The notes under the pieces were generated by a model that was not told the DNA's origin, ran no database searches, and saw nothing but the letters and a program-made list of their open reading frames with translations. From contig NC_134082.1 of the NCBI RefSeq assembly GCF_000715075.1, positions 106,866,399-106,930,398 on the forward strand: a stretch of 64,000 nt of DNA, given 5' to 3'. This document shows positions 1 to 10,666 of the stretch, in pieces. The stretch's first letter is position 1, and every line of letters starts with the position of its first letter. The position numbers and the translations under genes were made by a program. This DNA comes from Nicotiana tabacum. Taxonomy: Eukaryota; Streptophyta; Magnoliopsida; Solanales; Solanaceae.

Positions 1-229
1 AGTTGGTCGTCCTCGACCCTGATCATCGATTGATACCTATTGTGGACGTCGGCCCTGGTTACCGCCGGGTACTCCACTAAGTTCTGTTTTAACTGTTGTG
101 AGGCCAAGGAACTTCGGGGGTTAAGTCCCTGAGTGAATGCCTAAATGGCCCAATCATCTACAATCGGTGGTACGTCCATCCGTTAAATCTGGAATTTAAG
201 ATTTAAACTTAATGAATTCAAAGTTATTT
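1..229. other. Unassigned left-edge sequence
   Basis: No gene or recognisable element is visible here. Positions 190-229 show weak, gapped similarity to 2925-2964, the end of the first tandem unit, so the repeat boundary may be somewhat fuzzy on this side. The rest resembles nothing else in the window. Confidence 0.4.
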
Positions 230-234
230 GAAGA

Positions 235-1050
235 GATCTGACATTCTGGTCTCAACCTTAATGGCCCAGGCATTGGCCTTTACAAAAGCATCTACAAGTA
301 TAGCAAATGAGTCAATGGAATTTGGGGGCAAGTTGTGATACAATTATTCCCTTGGACAAAGTCTCCCCGAACTTCTTCAGTAGCACCGACTAGATCTCAT
401 CATCTTCCAAATCGTTCCCCTTGGTTGCACATGTATAGGAGATTACATGCTCGTTTGGTTCCGTAGTTCTACTATATTTAAGGATGTCGGGCATACAAAA
501 CCTCTTTGGGATTGGCTTTGGTGTCGCGCTCGGAGGAAAGAGCTTCTGGATAAAATTCTTGGAGTCCAGTCCCTTCAATATCTGGGGTGCCCCTGGGATC
601 TGATCGACCCTGGAGTTGTATGTTTCCACCTTCTTGTCATTAGCCTCAATCTTTTTCTCACGTGACTCCACCCATTTCGTCAACGCTTCGAGCATTTTTA
701 TTATCTCGAGATTTACCCTGGGCTCGACTTCACCCAGTCTCTCGACAATTTGTTCATCTCTTTGGGTGCTTTTCGGGGATTGTTCGGGCTCAACCCTGTT
801 GGGGGCGTCCCGATCACCTTAACCTTCGGGTGCTTCGCGAGCGGTTGGTTGGGGTACCCCGTGAATACTGTTTCGGGATCAGTTGGCAAATTGACGTTGA
901 TGGCCACCTGCGAGTTGGCATCGACCGATCGGCAACTAGGATATCGTTGGGATCGGCAGGAAGCACATCGTTGTTGGGCATCAAATTATTATTTTCGCTG
1001 TGATGGCCAAACTCAACATCAACGTTTATGTGAGCAGACTGAGAGTTTAA
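235..1050 (-). pseudogene. Ty3/gypsy gag N-terminal fragment, copy A
   Basis: Gag forms the particle that packages retrotransposon RNA. The fragment reads right to left. It starts with an Asn/Asp-rich N-terminus at 1053, then a Pro-rich segment, then the conserved part at 695-390 with KRFCMPDILKYS, EPNEHVISYT and NDLEDDEI, which I recognise from Tat-type plant gypsy gag proteins. Breaks are visible: frame changes near 713-730, a TAG stop at 390, and a further shift near 330, after which YHNLPPNSIDSF appears. The fragment ends abruptly near 235, at the edge of the tandem unit. No pro or pol sequence follows, so the element is truncated. Confidence 0.8.
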
Positions 1051-1145
1051 CATTTTTAGGCTGACCTAAAATCAAGATTTCAAAGAACAAGCGTAAAATA
1101 GGGTGTGTTATAGAGATTCATATCAAATCACCACTATTATCCTTA

Positions 1146-1163
1146 GGCCCACGGTGGGCGCCA
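1146..1163 (-). promoter_or_regulatory. Primer binding site, copy A
   Basis: On the minus strand the sequence reads TGGCGCCCACCGTGGGCC. This is the usual primer binding site context of Tat-lineage gypsy elements. It lies 3 bases downstream of a presumed LTR end (ACA at 1167 in minus orientation), which places the LTR to the right and gag to the left. Confidence 0.75.
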
Positions 1164-1166
1164 AAC

Positions 1167-1930
1167 TGTCTACTCCAAAATTAGGTAACAATTAAATTTG
1201 TACGCAGTTTTAAGGATACGTGGTTTAATTCAACTCGAATAATTAAGCATAGCAGATAAACGAATTAAAGAAGAAATAAATGATCAAACAAATCGTGGTG
1301 TTATGACCAAGCTTGATCTTGTATTGAACAATGGCCTCGTCCTCGATTGGACCCTCGGTTTGTACCCAGTACTGAATGAAGAATAGAACAAGTATAAAGT
1401 TCTTGACAGTAGCTAGAAGGTAAAGATAAATTTTTATTGCCTTGAATTGCGTGTTACAATGTGTGTTACAAAAGAAAAACTTTCCTTTTATATAGTAAGA
1501 GAGTTTCAATCTTAGTATAAGTCTAAAAAAGATAAAAACTTCTTTTTCCTGTAATTGTTGACCCATAATCGACATCGAACGAGATTCGCGCCGTGATATC
1601 CGGTTGAGGGCGAGTATCACGGCCCTCTATCCCTCATGCGTAACAATTCACTGTGACGTCCGAGGTCTAGAACTTACATTCGGCCCGGGGCGCGTTGCTT
1701 TACCATGTTCGATGTCGGATACATCGTTCACTCTTCCAGGGTCTCGTTACGAAGGGTCTCTGACTTCGATTGCAGTCTCCCGGACTCGTGCTCCTTCTTC
1801 GTGCTCTCATCAGGGAATCGGGGTAGACATTACCGCTGATTTTACCCGTATACATAATTATTGCGTAGAGATCCTTCTACTTATTTTTCCCTCAATTAAT
1901 AGAACTAGAATATATTTGAGGTTGTGAAGG
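1167..1930 (-). repeat. Presumed 5' LTR, copy A (outer edge uncertain)
   Basis: The inner edge is set by the primer binding site. The outer edge is not determined because no second LTR copy of the same element is present, and 1930 is only an estimate near the point where the sequence changes character. Reading frames seen here (1243-1620 minus, 1604-1927 plus) overlap on opposite strands and have no recognisable motif, as expected for LTR sequence. Confidence 0.5.
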
Positions 1931-2098
1931 AGTATCTGAGCTATGTTTGGAAAAACTTATCTGTTTCATATTGGGCTAAACAGTTTGCATGTCTCAGCCA
2001 TGTTATGTTTTGCAACATTCTTAAGTTGGAAGTGCGTCAACAACATCGAATTGGGCAAGAAGAGTGGGAATTTTGTCTAGGCCACATCCCAAAGATTG

Positions 2099-2602
2099 GT
2101 AAAAATAGCACGGTATAGCCAGTTTTTGAACTGGTCATTTAAAAATAGTCAGTATTCACGAAGTCAATGAAAAATAGCCACTATTTTGCTGCAACAGAGA
2201 CCGGTCCAATATAGTATACTGGAGTTCGGTGCACCTGTGTATGAACTCCAGCATATTATGCTAGACCGGTATACTTTGTTGACTCCAGTATATTATACTG
2301 GACAATTATACTTGCTGGAACTCCAGTATATTATGCTGGAGTTCTAGTGTACTTATGCTGGAACTCCATCATATTATGCTGGAGTTCCAACATACTTATC
2401 CTGGAACTCTAGTATAATATGCTGGAGTTCAAGTATACTTATGCTGGAACTCCAGTATAATATACTGGCGTATTTTCCGGATTTTGAACAGTGTTTTCGT
2501 TCAAATTTATCTTTACATGAAAAGTGACTAAATTTCGATTACTTTTGAAGCTGGACTATTTTTAAACGACCAATTCCAAATCTGGCTATTTTTTAATTTC
2601 TC
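2099..2602. mobile_element. Mutator-type MITE, copy A (504 bp)
   Basis: The ends form imperfect terminal inverted repeats built around AAAAATAGCC...ACTGGTC...TTTAAAAATAG. The 11 bp CCCAAAGATTG flanks it directly on both sides (2088-2098 and 2603-2613). Mutator-like elements make 9-11 bp target duplications, which supports this class. The interior is an array of GGAGTTC...GAACTCC palindromic units with TATAATATGCTGGAGTTC-type motifs and could fold into long hairpins. It has no coding capacity. Confidence 0.8.
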
Positions 2603-2969
2603 CCCAAAGATTGTGAAACCATTTGCTCTTACACGCATATAGATGTTCTGTTTGTACTTAAAAAGGAAAAATTTGCATAAATATATTGTATGAAACGGAA
2701 GTGGAAGATTTTACAAAATGTGGGGCAGGGGCAGACCAATCTATAGTGTTTGTTTGTGTTTCCATTGAGTAATGCTCATATTAAATTAATGTTAATATTT
2801 AATTTTTTCATGACGGATCTCTTAAATTTATAGCAAATTCAGTACTTAAGTGTGTTTTTATGGATTATAGGTATCATTCTGTATTCGTCATTGAAGGTCC
2901 ACCAAACTCTACTTTTATTAATTCATTAAAAATTTAAGATTTAATGAATGAGTCGAGTTGATCGGAAGA

Positions 2970-3788
2970 GATCTGACATTCTGGTCTCAACCTTAATGGC
3001 CCAGGCATTGGCCTTTACAAAAGCATCTACAAGTATAGCAAAGGAATTAATGAAATTTGGGGGCAAGTTGTGATACAATTATTCCCTTGGACAAAGTCTC
3101 CCCGAACTTCTTCAGTAGCACCGACTAGATCTCATCATCTTCTAAATCGTTCCCCTTGATTGCACATGTATAGGAGGTTACATGCTAGTTTAGTTCCGTG
3201 GTTCTACTTTATTTAAGGATGTCGGGCATACAAAACCTCTTTGGGATTGGCTTTGGTGCCGCGCTCGGAGGAAAGAGCTTCTGGATAAAATTCTTGGAGT
3301 CAAGTCCCTTCAATATCGGTGGTGCCCCTGGGATCTGATCGACCCTGGAGTTGTATGTTTTCACCTTCTTGTCATTAGCCTCAATCTTTTTCTCACGTGA
3401 CTCCACCCATTTCGTCAACGCTTCGAGCATTTTTATTATCTCGGGATTTACCCCAGGCTCGACTTCACCCAGTCTCTCGACAATTTGTTCATCTCTTTGG
3501 GTGCTTTTCGGGGATTGTTCGGGCTCAACCCTGTTGGGGGCGTCCCCATCACCTTAACCTTCGGGTGCTTCGCGAGCTGTTGGTTGGGGTCCCCCGCGAA
3601 TACTGTTTCGGGATCAGTTGACAAATTGACGTTGATGGACACCTTCGAGTTGGCATCGACCAATCGGCAACTAGGATATCGTTGGGATCGGCAGGAAGCA
3701 CATCGTTGTTGGGCATCAAATTATTATTTTCGTTGTGAAGGCCAGACTCAACATCGACGTTTATGTGAGCAGACTGAGAGTTTAACAT
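2970..3788 (-). pseudogene. Ty3/gypsy gag N-terminal fragment, copy B
   Basis: This is the duplicate of the fragment at 235-1050 and ends at the same internal gag position (~2970). An in-frame stretch at 3430-3209 carries the conserved KRFCMPDILK motif. Copy B has an additional stop directly after that motif, where copy A reads on into YSRTTEP, so the two copies have begun to decay independently. As in copy A, the N-terminal part is in another frame. Confidence 0.8.
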
Positions 3789-3880
3789 TTTTAGGCTGAC
3801 CTAAAATCAACATTTCAAAGAACATGCGTAAAATAGGGTGTGTTATGGAGATTCATATCAAATCACCACTATTATCCTTA

Positions 3881-3898
3881 GGCCCACGATGGGCGCCA
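3881..3898 (-). promoter_or_regulatory. Primer binding site, copy B
   Basis: This is the counterpart of the primer binding site at 1146-1163, with one change (CGATGGG for CGGTGGG on the + strand). It sits in the same position between LTR end and gag. Confidence 0.72.
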
Positions 3899-3901
3899 AA
3901 C

Positions 3902-4665
3902 TGTCTACTCCAAAATTAGGTAACAATTAAATTTGTACGCAGTTTTAAGGATACGTGGTTTAATTCAACTCGAATAATTAAGCATAGCAGATAAACGAAT
4001 TAAAGACGAAATAAATGATCAAACAAATCGCGGTGTTATGACCAAGCTTGATCTTGTATTGAACAATGGCCTCGTCCTCGATTGGACCCTCGGTTCGTAC
4101 CCAGTCCTGAATGAAGAATAGAACAAGTATAAAGTTCTTGACAGTAGCTAGAAGGTAAAGATAAATTTTTATTGCCTTGAATTGCGTGTTACAATGTGTG
4201 TTACAAAAGAAAAACTTCCCTTTTATATAGTAAGAGAGTTTCAATCTTAGTATAAGTCTAAAAAAGATAAAAACTTCTTTTTCCTGTAATTGTTGACCCA
4301 TAATCGACATCGAACGAGATTCGCGCCGTGATATCCGGTTGAGGGCGAGTATCACGGCCCTCTATCCCTCATGCGTAACAATTCACTGTGACGTCCGAGG
4401 TCTAGAACTTACATTCGGCCCGGGGCGCGTTGCTTTACCATGTTCGATGTCGGATACATCGTTCACTCTTCCAGGTTCTCGTTACGAAGGGTCTCTGACT
4501 TCAATTGCAGTCTCCCGGACCCGTGCTCCTTCTTCGTGCTCTCATCAGGGAATCGGGGTAGACATTACCGCTGATTTTACCCGTATACATAATTATTGCG
4601 TAGAGATCCTTCTACCTATTTTTCCCTCAATTAATAGAACTAGAATATATTTGAGGTTGCGGAGT
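3902..4665 (-). repeat. Presumed 5' LTR, copy B (outer edge uncertain)
   Basis: This duplicates 1167-1930 through the tandem duplication and has the same limits on boundary placement. Confidence 0.5.
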
Positions 4666-4804
4666 ATCTGAGCTATGTTTGGAAAAACTTATCTGTTTCA
4701 TATTGGGCTAAACAGTTTGCATGTCTCAGCCATGTTATGTTTGCAACAACATCGAATTGGGCCAGAAGAGTGGGAATTTTGTCTAGGCCACATCCCAAAG
4801 ATTG

Positions 4805-5308
4805 GTAAAAATAGCACGGTATAGCCAGTTTTTGAACTGGTCATTTAAAAATAGTCAGTATTCACGAAGTCAATGAAAAATAGCCACTATTTTGCTGCAA
4901 CAGAGACCGGTCCAATATAGTATACTGGAGTTCGGTGCACCTGTGTATGAACTCCAGCATATTATGCTAGACCGGTATACTTTGTTGACTCCAGTATATT
5001 ATACTGGACAATTATACTTACTGGAACTCCAGTATATTATGCTGGAGTTCTAGTGTACTTATGCTGGAACTCCATCATATTATGCTGGAGTTCCAACATA
5101 CTTATCCTGGAACTCTAGTATAATATGCTGGAGTTCAAGCATACTTATACTGGAACTCCAGTATAATATACTGGTGTATTTTCCGGATTTTGAACAGTGT
5201 TTTCGTTCAAATTTATCTTTACATGAAAAGTGACTAAATTTCGATTACTTTTGAAGCTGGACTATTTTTAAACGACCAATTGCAAATCTGACTATTTTTT
5301 AATTTCTC
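4805..5308. mobile_element. Mutator-type MITE, copy B (504 bp)
   Basis: This is the same insertion as at 2099-2602, carried along by the tandem duplication and flanked by the same CCCAAAGATTG direct repeats (4794-4804, 5309-5319). It has identical length and near-identical sequence. Confidence 0.8.
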
Positions 5309-5670
5309 CCCAAAGATTGTGAAACCATTTGCTCTTACACGCATATAGATGTTCTGTTTGTACTTAAAAAGGAAAAATTTGCATAAATATATTGTATGAA
5401 ACGGAAGTGGAAGATTTTACAAAATGTGGGGCAGGGGCAGACCAACCTATAGTGTTTGTTTGTGTTTCCATTGAGTAATGCTCATATTAAATTAATGTTA
5501 ATATTTAATTTTTTCATGACGGATCTCTTAAATTTATAGCAAATTCAGTACTTAAGTGTGTTTTTATGGATTATAGGTATCATTCTGTATTCGTCATTGA
5601 AGGTCCACCAAACTCTACTTTTATTAATTCATTAAAAATTTAAGATTTAATGAATGAGTCGAGTTGATCG

Positions 5671-6104
5671 CATCCCAACACTCTAGATCCGCCAATATGA
5701 TTTATGATCCAAAAACTATATTCATTGAACTAGTGAATTTGTTCGCGCTTCGCATGATTGTAAAAGATATCAGTAAATTTAAAAATAGTATTTTTTATAA
5801 GTTTAGTCGTGATAGAATAGATTAGAAACTTTTTGGTTATGCATTTGTTTAACTTTATTAACAGATTAAATCACAAATAAAATATTTTTATGAAAATTAG
5901 AGTTTATATGAAAAATATTTCACTTTTAAATATGTGTGTATGTGAGATTCCTTTTACTATTCAACAAAGAATAAAAACTAAAGAAACTAAAAACATAAAG
6001 AAAACCAAACGACCAATTTATTGTTGGTTATATTCCCTCATGTGTCTTAAAAATTCACAAACTATTATTTTTGCCTAGTGAAGTACATATCCACTTACTA
6101 CTAA
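5671..6104. other. AT-rich intergenic sequence
   Basis: This stretch is unique and AT-rich between the tandem duplication and a MITE. A 62-residue frame at 5890-6078 (+) is low-complexity and Lys/Ile-rich without a recognisable motif, so I do not treat it as a gene. Confidence 0.5.
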
Positions 6105-6432
6105 GGGATCGTTTGGCATGAGGTATAAGAAGGTATAATGCTGGTATAAAAATTTAATACCATCTTACTACTTCGTTTGGTTAGCAAACTAGGTATATGT
6201 TATCCCAGGATTAAAATTAATACCAGGATAGCTTATACCTTATAGAGGATGGGATAATTAGCACCAGTATAACTTATACATTCTTCTTACAAATTATGCA
6301 ATTGTCATATTTAATACAACATATCAAACAATGGATAAAAAACAATTCAAGTATAACTAATCCCAGTATAACTTATATACCAATATAACTTAACTTATCC
6401 CGGCATAAGCCATATTCAAACCAAACGACCCC
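6105..6432. mobile_element. Tourist-like (PIF/Harbinger) MITE
   Basis: It is a 328 bp element with terminal inverted repeats GGGATCGTTTGG at the left and GGGGTCGTTTGG (reverse complement) at the right. It is flanked by TAA (6102-6104) and TGA (6433-6435), a slightly diverged 3 bp target duplication. The interior has repeated CAGTATAACTTATA-like motifs. GGGGTCGTTTGGT ends are common in plant Tourist-type MITEs; the superfamily call rests on the end sequence and 3 bp flank. Confidence 0.65.
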
Positions 6433-8184
6433 TGAGTGTACAATTATTTCAACTTCAAATATTTTAACTTCAAATCAAGGAGTCATTCATAAATATATGT
6501 ACAATATCCGAGCCTTAAAGAAACTTTTAACATTCCTTGAGAAATCCCTCAACATTCAAGAAGATGCCAAAAGCCTTTGCACCAATTGGACTATGGACAT
6601 TTGTTTGAGAAGATTAACTAAAAAGGAAAGTAATAGAAAAAGAGAAGGAACAACAAAACAGAATTAAGGACTAACAAATACGGAGAGAGGGAACAACGAA
6701 AAGAGAAAAGAAAAGGATGCACAGTTTTGTTGGATAAGCAATTGGTAATCCAAATGAGTTGAACCTAGTCATTGACTCAACCAGGCCGGTTAACGCATTC
6801 TTACATTCTGGCTCATCTTCATGCAAGTTGCTTTTCCCCATATTTTTGGCCTTTAATTCTCTCAGCATAAGCTTATGACTATTCCTAATTGAAATTTCCG
6901 GAAGCTCTTCCTTGAAAATCAGTTTGCAATTTAACTCTATAATATCCTTCTTAGTTGGCCTTTGTTTTCCCATTATATATCTCATCCTTAAAGCAAATAA
7001 AAACAATAAATCTTTCCGTGTGCCTTTGAATTAATACTCGAAACACAGAATTGCAAATATAAGCTTATGCCTTAAAATCAACTTTCTCCCCTCCCATGAA
7101 AAATGAAGTCCCAAGAGAAAGAAAAAGTAAGGAAAATATAACTCGTTTAACCGTATGTTTTAACATCTCAAATGGGAAACCAAAAGTTATGCGACTCAAT
7201 CACAGAAGGTTCTCTTTGTCGATCTATATAGTATCAACATATATGCACAAAGATAATACTTAATTCTTTCTACTATAGATAGAGTATGCTACATTTAGTT
7301 TGAACCTTTTCAACAGCTAATCAATCAACCCCAAAGAGCTCCCACTGAAATATCACAACTGATAACAAAACTTCTTCCTATCTCAGCATCCGACAATTAA
7401 GTGTCAATTCAAGTGAACAGAATTACTACTACTAAATAAGATGGTGTCGGTTGAAAACAAAACTAAAAAAGAAAAAACATAAGAATATTCATTTCACCAT
7501 CAAACACACATCAATCAATTAAATTCAATTTTCTGGTAATCATTATTATTACTCGACAATCATGTTGCGTGTTATACATGAGGATAAAGAAGAAGAAATG
7601 TTTCCATGGCCTGTCTTGTGCTCACAAGTCGCAACTCTCATGTGAAATGGATGGATGAATGACTCTTTGTCTAAATATAAAATGCCCTAGATACCGTTGT
7701 TCTTGGTATTGCTATTTTATCCGCAACTTCTCTACTACTTCCACCGAAAGGAGTCCCGCAGCTGCCTCTTCATTCACCGCTCCTATCGGCGTCTCAATGA
7801 TGGAGGATTCACAAAACTCTTGCTTCTGCTTTCTTAAGAATTTTGTGCCAACAAATACATTGGTTAAGAATAGTTTCCACTTTCTCAACTAATTAGTTCA
7901 CTATATTTGAGGATGAAACGTAACTTTTAACAATATTTATGGATTCATAAAATGCAATAAAGAATAGCAAGATGAAAAAAAAGCCTTGTAAAGTAACGTT
8001 CTTTCATCATTTATTTCCATCCCATTTACTTTACTAATTATTTAGGCACTTAAGTCTCCTCTAATTCCATCTTGAAAGCAAAAAAAAAGCATGAAACAGG
8101 TAAAGAAGAAGGAAAAACCAAAAAAAAAGAGAAAATAAATAAATAGGATCCTTGGCTAAAGAGAGGTGCCAACTCATCTCCTAT
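6433..8184. other. Mostly unassigned intergenic sequence
   Basis: Two minus-strand open stretches could be decayed exons: 6671-7006 (listed separately) and about 7701-7890, which runs to a stop through a segment containing SSIIETPIGAVNEE. I recognise neither and see no clear splice structure linking them. The rest is AT-rich with no repeats or RNA genes visible. Confidence 0.35.
6671..7006 (-). CDS. Hypothetical ORF, possible gene fragment
   Basis: A 111-residue frame has a charged middle section containing KKDIIELNCKLIFKEELPEI and a hydrophobic tail. The amino-acid composition of the first 80 residues looks more protein-like than the surrounding random frames, but I do not recognise a family. 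It has no signal peptide and no convincing membrane segment apart from the last 20 residues, which could be chance. It could be a remnant of a host gene or a spurious frame. Confidence 0.2.
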   Translation of the reverse strand: MFLFALRMRYIMGKQRPTKKDIIELNCKLIFKEELPEISIRNSHKLMLRELKAKNMGKSNLHEDEPECKNALTGLVESMTRFNSFGLPIAYPTKLCILFFSLFVVPSLRIC

Positions 8185-8204
8185 CACTACTAAAAATCAC
8201 CTGT

Positions 8205-8700
8205 TTACCGACGCAAGTTATCGACAGATGTCCGTCGGTAACAAGGCTTTACCGGTAGAAGTTTGTCGGTAAGTGGTTGGTAGGTAAATCCTTCCTCGGT
8301 AAAATGTACCGACAGAATCCGTCGGTAACTTACGGATGGACCCCATCGGAAAGTCATCGGTATATTTCTGACAACATTTGGTCAAATAATTTTACTTACC
8401 GGCGAATATCCGTCGGTATATTATAAAATAATATAATATTAATAATATCAATACCGACGGATATCCGTCGGTAAATTAAAAATAATAATTTAATAATGCC
8501 GACGGACATAATTTTGTAATTTAAAAATTAAAAATATGAATAAAGTCATATTCCGATGGATATCCGTCGGTATTTTCAACAAAATTTGAAAATTTGGTTC
8601 AAGTCTATCGACGGACTCCCTCGCTAATTAAGAATTCTGTATTGAAAATGAATAATTGTTCCGACGGACTCTGTCGGTAAGTCCCTCGGTAAATCTAGTA
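8205..8700. repeat. CACTA left subterminal repeats
   Basis: About a dozen copies of ACCGACGGA/TCCGTCGGTA, often arranged as back-to-back palindromes such as CCGACGGATATCCGTCGG. In En/Spm elements, subterminal motifs of this kind bind the element's regulatory transposase protein. Confidence 0.85.
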
Positions 8701-8987
8701 TATTTTTGCCACGGTGTGCCTATTTTTTGCTGTACCACCTGCCAGCAGAATATTACAATACAAACTAAAATGCAACCATAATAAAACTCAACTTAACAAC
8801 AACAAAACTTTATAAACTATATCCAAACATCCAAATTATCCCATCAAACATCCAAATATCCAAACTATCCCATCAAACATCAAAACTATCCAACCAAGCA
8901 TCAAAATGTAACATTCAAAGTTAACATCCAACTAAACAACAATCCAACCAAACATAAAATCACTCATCTTCGGATTCCCCCTCATCT

Positions 8988-10442
8988 TATTCATCATTTG
9001 TATTATTTCCGTCACTTTCATCCTCTTCATAAATGTGGCTTTTTAGCTGAGAGCGGGGCAGGCCAATTAAGTGATTCACTTGAGCCTTGAGGGAGTCAAT
9101 GTCATTCCTAAGTGCGTCTCTAATCTTCTCTTCATGTTTTTTTTTCTCGTTCATCTGCACCGTTCCTAGAAAGTTGTTGAATCGTTCGACACATCTCCTA
9201 AGGTCCTCATTTTGCACGGTGGCGGATGTACCAATACCTTGTAATCCACAAAAGAGAAGTGAAAAAATACACAAAGAGTTAGAATTGAATAACACTATTT
9301 TAAGGCAATGCAATGACTTTGGACTAAACATTCCTGATTCCTACACTACACGGAAGCATCAAAAACAGAAAACATGGGCATTTTCAACCAAGGAACATAC
9401 TATCAGACAAGCATAAAGACTCAAGTTAGTACAAAATTTTTACAGCAATGCATATCACAGAACTATTACAATTCAAAGAGTGCAGAACAAGGCATTTAGA
9501 TGAGTCATAATAGTCATGTGGTTAAGTGTAGATTGAAAATCTGTAAAGAGATCTCCACATATTCAAGAAGAATCACTGCCTCACCATAACCTCTATAGTA
9601 TAACATTATCCAAGAAACAATTTAACGACTTGCATCACAAAAATAATTCGTAGTTAGTCAATCTTATTCCGCATCGAAAATTAGTAAAATATTAAGCGTT
9701 GGAAAAGACATCAAGAAAGGGAAATCCAAATTCATGGATTAAAAGCAAATATCGTAAAACATTGAGTACCTAAAAGAACAAAACAAGTAAAGTAATCAGA
9801 TCTCTCGGCAGCGAATAAGATCGATCTCTGACTTCTCAAGGGTAAACTAACATGCAAGAAAACATATACTGCGCTATGCTAGAACCTAATATGCGACACC
9901 TTCTCCATTATAGTTTAATTCACAATATTTGCTTTACAAAAAACCTGATTGAAGTAACAGACATTATAGTTATCTAAGCCATATATTTTTTGACAACCGA
10001 ACTGAACCATACATGTAAACACATGAAACCAAAAGGTTGTATTTCCATAATATGTTATTCTTTTAACTGACTCTGAAACACAGCTTTCAAAAAGAAGAGC
10101 TTATTAACCAAAAGGTATATACCTTGCAGTCCACACGCGAGGCAATGAAAATTGCGCTCGGAGGAAAGGTTGTATGCTCTACCCTTATACACGCCTCCAA
10201 CCACGTTCAACCACAATGGGAGAGTTCCTTCCTCCGATGGCATGATTGGCTGGCTTTGCTCATCGGTCAGCTGACTCCTAGCGAACTTTTCCACTGCTTC
10301 TCTATATCGATTCTACATTAAAAGTAAAATTTGGTATATAGACAATCATTATAAAAGAATCATCAATACCTTGTACAAATTCATCTCTTAAACCCCGCCG
10401 ATTAGGAATATTCCTATCGTACATCCACATACGATGTTCCAT
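8988..10442 (-). pseudogene. CACTA transposase-related gene, short and split
   Basis: Three exon-like pieces lie on the minus strand. The first, 10442-10370, encodes MEHRMWMYDRNIPNRRGL and then DEFVQ, like the transposase-associated N-terminal domain of plant TNP2-type proteins. The second, about 10320-10113, contains REAVEKFARSQ and a WLNVVGGVYKGRAYNLSS segment that resembles the En/Spm transposase family PF03004. The third, 9242-8988, is coiled-coil-like (EKKKHEEKIRDALRND) with an acidic C-terminus. The second and third join cleanly with phase 1 at GGACTGCAAG/GTAT and TTACAAG/GTATTGG. The first and second do not join in frame with the obvious sites. The DDE catalytic part of TNP2 is absent, so the product cannot be a full transposase. 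Confidence 0.55.
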
Positions 10443-10587
10443 CTACATATACAAACAACAAATTTATTATTTTCTAGATAATATTTTCTTGCTCTATATT
10501 ACTTTGTCATATTAGAATCATCTCTTACTCTAGCCTTTTATAAGATACTAAGGTAGAAGAATCAAGAATGAATCCAACTGTGAGAGT

Positions 10588-10589
<2 letters not shown>

Positions 10590-10662
<73 letters not shown>
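10590..10662. repeat. (AT)n microsatellite
   Basis: An uninterrupted AT dinucleotide run of about 73 bases, inside the CACTA element upstream of its coding region on the minus strand. Confidence 0.95.

Positions 10663-10666
<4 letters not shown>

Larger units (their letters stand above)
230..2964. repeat. Tandem duplication unit A (2735 bp)
   Basis: This block is repeated head to tail at 2965-5670 with a constant offset of 2735 over most of its length. It holds, left to right, a gag remnant (minus), a primer binding site, a presumed LTR and flanking DNA with a MITE. Unit B joins directly to its right end at GTTGATCG/GAAGAGATC. The copies differ by scattered substitutions and small indels, for example about 26 bp around 2022-2046 that is missing from unit B. 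The retroelement and MITE insertions predate the duplication because both copies share all their junctions. Confidence 0.93.
2965..5670. repeat. Tandem duplication unit B (2706 bp)
   Basis: This is the second copy of the block at 230-2964, nearly identical by eye. It starts at the same GAAGAGATCTG point inside the gag remnant and ends with the same GAGTTGATCG sequence, after which unique sequence begins at 5671. The similarity indicates a recent segmental duplication by unequal exchange or replication slippage, not an independent transposition. Confidence 0.93.

Noticed and set aside
1243..1927. Overlapping 100-125 residue frames on both strands in the presumed LTR
   Set aside because: They overlap each other antisense, lack motifs, and are duplicated only because the whole block is duplicated.
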